From Monarcha castaneiventris obscurior (taxonomy: Eukaryota > Chordata > Aves > Passeriformes > Monarchidae): 64,000 nucleotides of DNA. The position numbers were made by a program, and so were the translations under genes. This document shows, piece by piece, positions 58,732 to 64,000 of this stretch; position 1 is the stretch's first letter, and each line of letters starts with the position of its first letter. The notes under the pieces are model-generated. The model was not told the DNA's origin, did not search any database, and was given only the letters and a program-made list of their open reading frames with translations. Location: positions 23,546,001 through 23,610,000 of the forward strand of contig JAMPIT010000059.1 in NCBI GenBank assembly GCA_026261815.1, given 5' to 3'.

Positions 58732-61370
58732 TTTCCCGAGCGCGCTGAAAACCGACCGGTAGCAGAGACCGCAGCCGTGCAGTGCTTGGCAATATGATTG
58801 GGCAACCCACACCGAGAGCAAACACTCGAGGCTGCCGTGCCTTTCCGCACTTTCCGTCTCGGCTTCCTGCTGGCCGGAGCTCTCGCTGGCTCCCGCCGTG
58901 CACCCCGTGACCCTGTCCAGACAGGCCGTGGGGCAACAGCCGCTGCAACCACCTTATGACTGGCAGTGCCCACTCGCCTACAGGCTCTAGCCATCTGCAT
59001 CACAGAAGGATCACCAGGCATCGCCTCAATAATCCTCTGACACTCAGGAGAACAATGAGTCCGTGCGAGCTCCTTGAATAACATCTCTCTCATCGTTGGA
59101 TCTGTCACCTGCCTTTCAACAGACTCGGTAAGCCTGCTGACAAATTGCAGAAAGGACTCACCCTCCCTTTGTGTCACATTGATATACTTCTCTGCAGGAG
59201 CAGCCTCCTCAATGGTTTGGACCAACGCTGCCATGCCCGTCTCTTGGCATTGTTCTATCACAGCACGATCCAGATTGACCTGTACCTCAGCATTGGCAAA
59301 GGCACCAGTACCCATCAGGACATCTATTCCCATTCCATACCTGGGATCCCGCTGGTCCAGCGTGGCAATATACTCCAGTGCCCTATTTGCTAGCCGACGC
59401 CACGTGGATTCAAACACGTCGTAAATGAAAGGGGCAAAGATAATACGAGCTATACTGCGAATATCATAAGGAATCAACAAGGAACCATTGAAAGCTCGAA
59501 GAAGCCCCATCACCCCCGGAGAGCCCACGCCGTATTTTACAGCCTGTTCCCGGATGTCTGATAACTGCTTCCACGATAGACTCTGGTAAGCATTGTGGCC
59601 ACCACTAGTGAGAACAGGAAAAGCCTGCAGCCCCCGCGGCGGGGATGCTGTATCTGCCTTGTCCCGTCCCTTGCTCCCCCCAAGGGCTACAGTCCTAGGA
59701 CTGGGGGATCGGAAAAGACGAGCCTTACGGCGTCGGGCCGTCTTACTGTCACACATGTCCTCAACTTTCGCCTTAACATCTCCCCAGAATTTCGTTTTAT
59801 TCCTCGGTCGTACAGTTACCCTGCACTCTGGCAAAGTCCAGAGATTCCCGGACGCAGAACCGTCCGTCCGGGACTTGTAGTCCCGAGAAGACCGCGGCTT
59901 CCCTGCCGCGTCACTATCTGCCCCGAACCTAAAGACATCAGGACTTTTCCGTGCAGTCTTGGTACGCCTGGGGTGTCGCACAGGCGAATCCCCGGGACTC
60001 GCGCTGTCGCAGTCCGCGGCGTCCGAGGACCCGGCGCCATCCACATCCGAGGCGGTCGGGGAGGCCGCCGCGGACGGGGATGCGGTGCGGCACCGGCTGC
60101 GCCCGCGCTCCCCCCGCGCATGCCCCGGGAGCTCCCGACGCGCCGGAGCTGCGGCGCGCTCCCGTTGCCGCGCACGCGCGGTGGGGGGCGGGGATTCCGG
60201 GGAGTCAGGGCGCCCGAACCGGTCCGCCGGGAGGGTAGCTGTGATCGCCCCCAGAAGGCTACCGCCCTTAGGGCGGATGCCCAGAGCCGGGGCAACCCGC
60301 CCCGGCCGGGGAGCGGCCCCCCGGGCCGCCGGGGAGGGACCGCCTGTCCCCGCTCGGTCATGCGTCCCGGGCCGGGGGTCACCATCCGACCCGGTTTCAC
60401 TGCCGTCGCAAGCCACCGGCTTCGCGTCCGCCTCATTATCAGAGTGCAGCGTGATAGTCACCCCCGGATCACCGGGGTTATAGACATTACAGCTGCCGCA
60501 CTTGCGGCATTCCGCCGTAACCGTAGCTTGGGGCCGCGCCCCTCCCGAGCCACTCAGCGCAGGGAAGGCGCGGAGAGGGGGATGGGTCTTACTGCTCCGC
60601 TTCTCCCGCCGCGCGGGGGGGGGCGAAGCCCGCAGCGCCTTTCCAGAACGGTACCGGGGCGGGGACTCCGTCCAAGCCACTCCTCTAGAGCGGCGCCGGG
60701 GGGGCGAACCGCACCGCCCCTTCCCCCCCGAGCTGTGCCGGGGCGGCGAATCGCGCCGCACCCTCAGCCCGGAGCCGCGCCGGGGGGGCGGGTCGCGCCG
60801 CGCCCTCCGCCCGGCGCCGCGCCGGGGGGGCGAACCCGGGACCGCCGACCTCCCGGGGCTTTCCGCGTCCGAGTCGTCCCCGAAACTCTGCCAATCGTCC
60901 GACAGCGACGGGCTAGCAGACCGCCGGCGTCCCGAGCGGGACGCGGCCCCTCCGTTCCGGGAGCGGGGTGGGCGGGTGCGCTCGGACGCTGTTTCCGTCC
61001 ACAGCTCCTCGCCCTTTTCCCCCTCGGATCGCTGATAGCTTACTTCTATCGAGCTGATAGGGGTACCGGCGCTTGAAGAGCCCTGTCCCCTTTGTATAGC
61101 GGAGTTGACCCGCCTCCAGGACAGTAATAACTCATCCAGATCCTCTTCCTCAGTCTCCGCCAGAGCGGAACCTAAGGCTTCACCAACTGACTTCCATTTG
61201 GATTTGTCAAGTATCTGAGAACCTTCCGGGAAAAGCCAATTTTCCCTGGCCCAAAAATATAACTTTTCTAACTTTGTGGTACGAATATCCACGTTCTCAT
61301 CTTCTAAATACTTAGTGAGAACCCTTAATGCCAGGGAGTCATAAAAGGACATCTGCCTACAGATTCCCAT
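58653..61370 (-). CDS. gag: gag: long Gag polyprotein (905 residues) with matrix, large Pro/Arg/Ser-rich insert, capsid and one zinc knuckle
   Basis: The frame is intact. The start is the first ATG after the primer-binding site (MG at 1-2, so a myristoylation glycine is present, though residue 6 is Gln rather than Ser/Thr). Residues 1 to about 95 are a helical matrix-like domain. About 100-580 is a low-complexity insert rich in Pro, Arg, Ser and Asp, with five 14-residue tandem units at 179-248 (SPPRR-type; PPRY at 237-240) and a CRKCGSC cluster at 288-294. Capsid runs from about 585 to 800, with the major homology region at about 734-753 (core QREGESFLQFVSRL). Nucleocapsid has one CX2CX4HX4C knuckle at 851-864 and ends QSPQPMEVC. 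Betaretroviral Gags are usually about 600-700 residues with two knuckles, so this one is long and has lost or never had the second. Gag assembles the particle and packages RNA. Confidence 0.95.
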   Translation of the reverse strand: MGICRQMSFYDSLALRVLTKYLEDENVDIRTTKLEKLYFWARENWLFPEGSQILDKSKWKSVGEALGSALAETEEEDLDELLLSWRRVNSAIQRGQGSSSAGTPISSIEVSYQRSEGEKGEELWTETASERTRPPRSRNGGAASRSGRRRSASPSLSDDWQSFGDDSDAESPGRSAVPGSPPRRGAGRRARRDPPPRRGSGLRVRRDSPPRHSSGGKGRCGSPPRRRSRGVAWTESPPRYRSGKALRASPPPARREKRSSKTHPPLRAFPALSGSGGARPQATVTAECRKCGSCNVYNPGDPGVTITLHSDNEADAKPVACDGSETGSDGDPRPGTHDRAGTGGPSPAARGAAPRPGRVAPALGIRPKGGSLLGAITATLPADRFGRPDSPESPPPTARARQRERAAAPARRELPGHARGERGRSRCRTASPSAAASPTASDVDGAGSSDAADCDSASPGDSPVRHPRRTKTARKSPDVFRFGADSDAAGKPRSSRDYKSRTDGSASGNLWTLPECRVTVRPRNKTKFWGDVKAKVEDMCDSKTARRRKARLFRSPSPRTVALGGSKGRDKADTASPPRGLQAFPVLTSGGHNAYQSLSWKQLSDIREQAVKYGVGSPGVMGLLRAFNGSLLIPYDIRSIARIIFAPFIYDVFESTWRRLANRALEYIATLDQRDPRYGMGIDVLMGTGAFANAEVQVNLDRAVIEQCQETGMAALVQTIEEAAPAEKYINVTQREGESFLQFVSRLTESVERQVTDPTMREMLFKELARTHCSPECQRIIEAMPGDPSVMQMARACRRVGTASHKVVAAAVAPRPVWTGSRGARREPARAPASRKPRRKVRKGTAASSVCSRCGLPNHIAKHCTAAVSATGRFSARSGNGVRSTRGRRAQTQVSPQSPQPMEVC
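58731..58737 (-). promoter_or_regulatory. gag-pro -1 ribosomal frameshift site (GGGAAAT)
   Basis: In gag frame the codons are ..G GGA AAT (Gly879, Asn880), with pro open in the -1 frame and gag ending 78 nt further on. The X XXY YYZ form is exact. It differs at one base from the GGGAAAC used at gag-pro in Mason-Pfizer monkey virus. No other heptamer of this form was seen in the overlap. Confidence 0.82.
60627..60836 (-). repeat. Five 42-bp tandem units inside gag
   Basis: The translated units at Gag residues 179-192, 193-206, 207-220, 221-234 and 235-248 each begin with (G/D/E)(S/P)PPR and are 14 residues long without gaps. The region is extremely GC- and CpG-rich. Unit sequences have diverged, so the repeat is older than this insertion. 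Confidence 0.9.
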
Positions 61371-61415
61371 ATTTTCTATAAAATTTTACCTGCTATTTTT
61401 ACCTATACCTGCAGT
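61371..61415 (-). other. Very short gag leader
   Basis: Only 45 nt separate the primer-binding site from the gag ATG. Retroviral leaders with packaging signal and major splice donor are usually several hundred nt. CAGGTAAAAT and CAGGTATAG are donor-like, but with no env there is no obvious acceptor or purpose. Confidence 0.85.
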
Positions 61416-61433
61416 TCCCCGTACGGGCCACCA
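61416..61433 (-). other. Primer-binding site, tRNA-Ile type
   Basis: The minus strand reads TGGTGGCCCGTACGGGGA, the exact 18-nt complement of the 3' end of vertebrate tRNA-Ile(AAU), ...CCCCGTACGGGCCA plus CCA, as I know that tRNA. It starts two bases (CG, 61434-61435) inside the 5' LTR. Mammalian class II elements mostly use tRNA-Lys, so this is a distinguishing character. Confidence 0.9.
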
Positions 61434-61435
61434 CG

Positions 61436-61780
61436 TGTGGCTCTCTCGGACACGACACGCAGATTCAAACAGCAGGTAGCCGCAGGTCAGATCCAAGTCG
61501 AGGCCAAAAGAGAGAGAGCCTCCCACCTTTATTCTCTCACTTTTATACCTCTTCTAAAACAATCATACATTGGTGGATGAGGTTAACACCTCTAGCATTT
61601 TACAGGATAGGAATACAGTCTATCACCTTTCTCCGCCTTGGAGAAAGGTATGAACACTATCAGAACATTCAGTAAACATTCTTAGCCGGTTAGGAAAACA
61701 AGAGCTATGTTTATAGAAAGTGCATGAGAACTTCTACTACAAAGGCAAAAACATGGAGCACTGTGAAAACCAGGACGACA
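61436..61780 (-). repeat. 5' LTR of the provirus
   Basis: 345 bp, same ends as the 3' LTR; the single difference is A at 61659 against G at 55017. As the upstream LTR it would supply the promoter: TATAAAAG at 61540-61547, with the AATAAA at 61528-61533 lying between the TATA box and the expected start near 61512-61518. U3 lies at 61548-61780 and contains the perfect inverted repeat at 61625-61649. Confidence 0.98.
61540..61547 (-). promoter_or_regulatory. TATA box of the proviral promoter
   Basis: TATAAAAG on the minus strand, preceded by AGAGG and followed by TGAGAGAATAAAG. It is the only TATA-like element in the LTR at the expected distance from the primer-binding site (about 105-130 nt). 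Confidence 0.8.
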
Positions 61781-61786
61781 TTCCAC
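61781..61786. repeat. Right target-site duplication of the provirus (TTCCAC)
   Basis: Identical to 54788-54793; directly follows the ACGACA end of the LTR at 61780. Confidence 0.95.
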
Positions 61787-64000
61787 TGGTGTTAATAAAC
61801 CTCACTTTAATTTACAACACTGATATATTTTATCCTGGAATATAATTAGGTTGCTACACACTGTCCTTTTTTAAAGATGATACTTTTTCTGTCTTATTCA
61901 GACATTAAAAACACTCTTAAGGATTTTCTTACTTGCTGAACAGACATGCAATAAGGAAGATAGTTTGTCATTAATTAGATGCATTGCATGTAAAATTACT
62001 TCTCCTGGTTTCTTGTTTGCCTTTTCTTTTTCTTCTTGATTCATACCAGAAAGCTTGTATGATTGCAATAGACTGTAATAATGACACTCTTAGGATTGAA
62101 AGCATTGCATGGTTAGTTCCTTTACTAGAATGGTAGGGAGGTCTTGTAGTTCAAGATCTTCAAACTTCATTTATTTTCAGCAGTCTTTGTATTTGCTTAC
62201 TTCATTTCTCTTTATTGTATTGCCAGCCACAATAAAACCCAAACCTACTCTCAGTAACACAGGAACATGCTGTTGCTTACATGGAGGTGTAAATGCTAGG
62301 ACATCATATCTAGTTCAGAAGCAGGGTCCAAACACCATTCTTCTGTGATTCAAGTGAAATAGGGCATCCAGTTAAAAAAAACTAACTGAGCTTGTCTTTG
62401 TTGTTGTTGTTCTTGTTGATCTTGATCTTCACATTCTTTTTGACATTGGGATCAAATGAACACAGGATTGTAGAATTGAAAAGTTTTCTAAGGAACTACA
62501 CTGAAACATATTCTTGTGCAATAATAAGGTGTACAGAAGAAAACCTCAACTAACATGTTCCTCAAATAATCAGAGTTAATAGCATTACAAAAATTTTTGT
62601 CTGGAGATTTTCAAAAAAATTAACGGAAAAATTAAATTTAAAAAATCTTGTAAGACTCTGATTTTGGCGCTGCTTTTATGCATATCTAGCAAGAACAATT
62701 TGCTTTGGTTGTGTTATTTTGTTTTGTTGGGTCTTTTGGCAGGTTCAGCATTTGCTTATAGAATGTTGGAAATTTTCTGAAAAGTGTTCATGAAAACAGC
62801 ATAGAAAACACTTTGTCACTGACTCCTTGCAACCTGGTTTTCATGCAGCAATACCTTTATCTTGTCCTTTTTCCCCAGTGTAGGATTACGCTATACAGTA
62901 TTTTCTAATGTATCAGCCTTGCTTAGGTATCTCCAAGTAATGGGCCTTCCATCATCCTACAGTCTGACAGAAAAAGCTGTGATAAGGATATTTTTAGTCT
63001 CAAAATCTAGTTAATAATAGTTAGCATTTGGACTAGACAATTCAGGAATTATATAATTCACAATATTTTTTTTAAGTAATATACAACAATACTTTAAAAT
63101 GTGGTATTTCATTCTATTCTATTTTTATTAGTCTCCATCCTGGAGAGAACTGCAGATAAGGTAAAATCAGCCCACTTGAACAAGTTCATAAGGAAGACTA
63201 TCAATTACAGATGAGAGACCTGGGTACTTGATTCTGAACTATTGGAACCACTGAGCATTCAGCTTTGGATCAAGAACCAGATTTACATTTGCTGTCAAGG
63301 AGCAGAATGTAGAGAAAGTTGCTGGAAGAATTTAAAATAGAATTCAAAAGTAGAACTAAATGGCACTTAATGTACTAAATCCAAAACACTGAATATGTAA
63401 TCAAACTTTGCACCACAATCAGTGTGGATTTCTTCTTCTTACTATGTATAGAAAGAATGAACATCCCTCTGTTGCAGATTTTAATCCCGCTTTCCTGGTG
63501 CTAGAAATTTTGCATCAGTCACTGTGTGCTTAAGCGTCCCAAAAAAAACATACATAAACACAAATTTGGACATTACCTGTTGATTTCCATTTTCCCTTTT
63601 TTTTCCATTTTTTGCTTTCCTCCTATCATTCAGAGTAAATTGCTCACAGATTTCAGTTTAAATATATATTGTACTTCACTCAGTGGTCATTGCTTCCCTC
63701 TTGGTGTTTTTTCCAGTGTTACTATCTCCCATAAAAATCACATTTCCTTTCCTTTTCTTTCTCCTTGTGACTAGTTCTCTTGGTTTATTAATTTTAACTG
63801 TAATGCAAACCTTTCTGGCTCCTATTATCTTTTATTTATTGCATAAACCCAGAATGAAAAACTAATCTGTTCAGGCTCTGTTAAAGGTTCTTGCATTTCT
63901 GTCCACCATTCTATACCATTATACCTCATATTGAACTGTTAACAAGATTTCTGCATTTTCATAATATAAGGATGCATTGATGCAATGACACAAATTGGTC
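61787..64000. other. Unique AT-rich DNA right of the provirus
   Basis: About 2.2 kb with no recognisable gene or repeat beyond short TTG/TTC runs near 62396-62420. Open frames (up to 82 codons) lack recognisable domains. Confidence 0.5.

Larger units (their letters stand above)
54794..61780 (-). mobile_element. Young, env-less betaretrovirus-like provirus (6,987 bp)
   Basis: The complete element reads LTR, tRNA-Ile primer-binding site, gag, pro (dUTPase plus protease), pol (RT, RNase H, integrase), purine tract, LTR, from right to left. Two -1 frameshifts join the frames, and dUTPase lies upstream of protease in pro; both are hallmarks of betaretroviruses (class II). The LTRs are 345 bp each with one mismatch (G at 55017, A at 61659), and the TTCCAC target duplication is perfect, so the insertion is recent. 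env is missing: pol ends 54 nt before the 3' LTR. The only plain lesion is one in-frame TAG at 56414-56416. The gag insert is far more GC- and CpG-rich than the host DNA, so the element stands out by composition. Without env it could move only inside the cell or with help from another element. Confidence 0.97.

Noticed and set aside
59595..61076. 493-codon open frame on the plus strand, with several other long plus-strand frames across 59593-61035
   Set aside because: It lies antisense to the gag insert, whose very high GC content removes stop codons in all frames. It has no recognisable domain and the gag frame explains the region.
1..64000. CRISPR arrays, bacterial operons, tRNA or rRNA genes
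   Set aside because: The window is vertebrate chromosomal DNA; no regularly spaced repeats, ribosome-binding-site-led gene clusters or tRNA A/B boxes were seen. The only tRNA-like text is the 18-nt retroviral primer-binding site.

Overview
The window looks like an AT-rich, gene-poor stretch of a bird chromosome. The host evidence is several CR1 LINE 3' ends, with the terminal TTCTGTGATTCTGTGAT-type octamer repeat seen at about 8885-8900 and 26808-26825, plus several avian-type endogenous retrovirus LTR remnants. No complete host gene is visible. The best host coding candidate is a 125-bp exon-like block at 33405-33529 on the plus strand; a weaker one lies at 201-277 on the minus strand.

The outstanding object is a nearly intact, very young provirus at 54794-61780, transcribed on the minus strand (its 5' end is at the high coordinates). 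It has two 345-bp LTRs that differ at one position, a perfect 6-bp target duplication (TTCCAC), an 18-nt primer-binding site matching the 3' end of tRNA-Ile, an intact 905-codon gag, a pro frame encoding dUTPase plus aspartic protease, and a pol frame encoding RT, RNase H and integrase. gag, pro and pol lie in three successive -1 frames with plausible slippery heptamers at both junctions (GGGAAAT and GGATTTT). That layout, and dUTPase lying upstream of protease, are betaretrovirus-like (class II). There is no env: pol stops 54 nt before the 3' LTR. The only obvious lesion is one in-frame TAG inside the RNase H domain.

Unusual parts of the provirus are a Gag insert of nearly 500 residues between matrix and capsid, rich in Pro/Arg/Ser/Asp and very GC-rich, with five tandem 14-residue SPPR-type repeats, one of which holds a PPRY (PPxY) motif; a leader of only about 45 nt between primer-binding site and gag; one zinc knuckle instead of two; and an acidic Ser/Asp-rich tail on integrase. 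These fit an env-less lineage that spreads inside the cell, but that is inference.

Layout: 1-530 unique DNA with a weak exon candidate; 531-1113 solo ERV LTR; 1114-7798 unique; 7799-8110 second solo LTR with 4-bp duplication; 8365-8902 CR1; 8903-17310 unique; 17311-17905 CR1 (minus); 17906-25549 unique; 25550-26826 CR1; 28428-28480 long perfect inverted repeat; 28493-28929 LTR; 33031-33222 LTR fragment; 33405-33529 exon candidate; 36109-36143 CRE-like half-site plus palindromic X-box; 43289-43704 CR1; 44101-44911 ERVL-type LTR; 49430-50785 old CR1; 54788-61786 provirus with its target duplications; 61787-64000 unique DNA.
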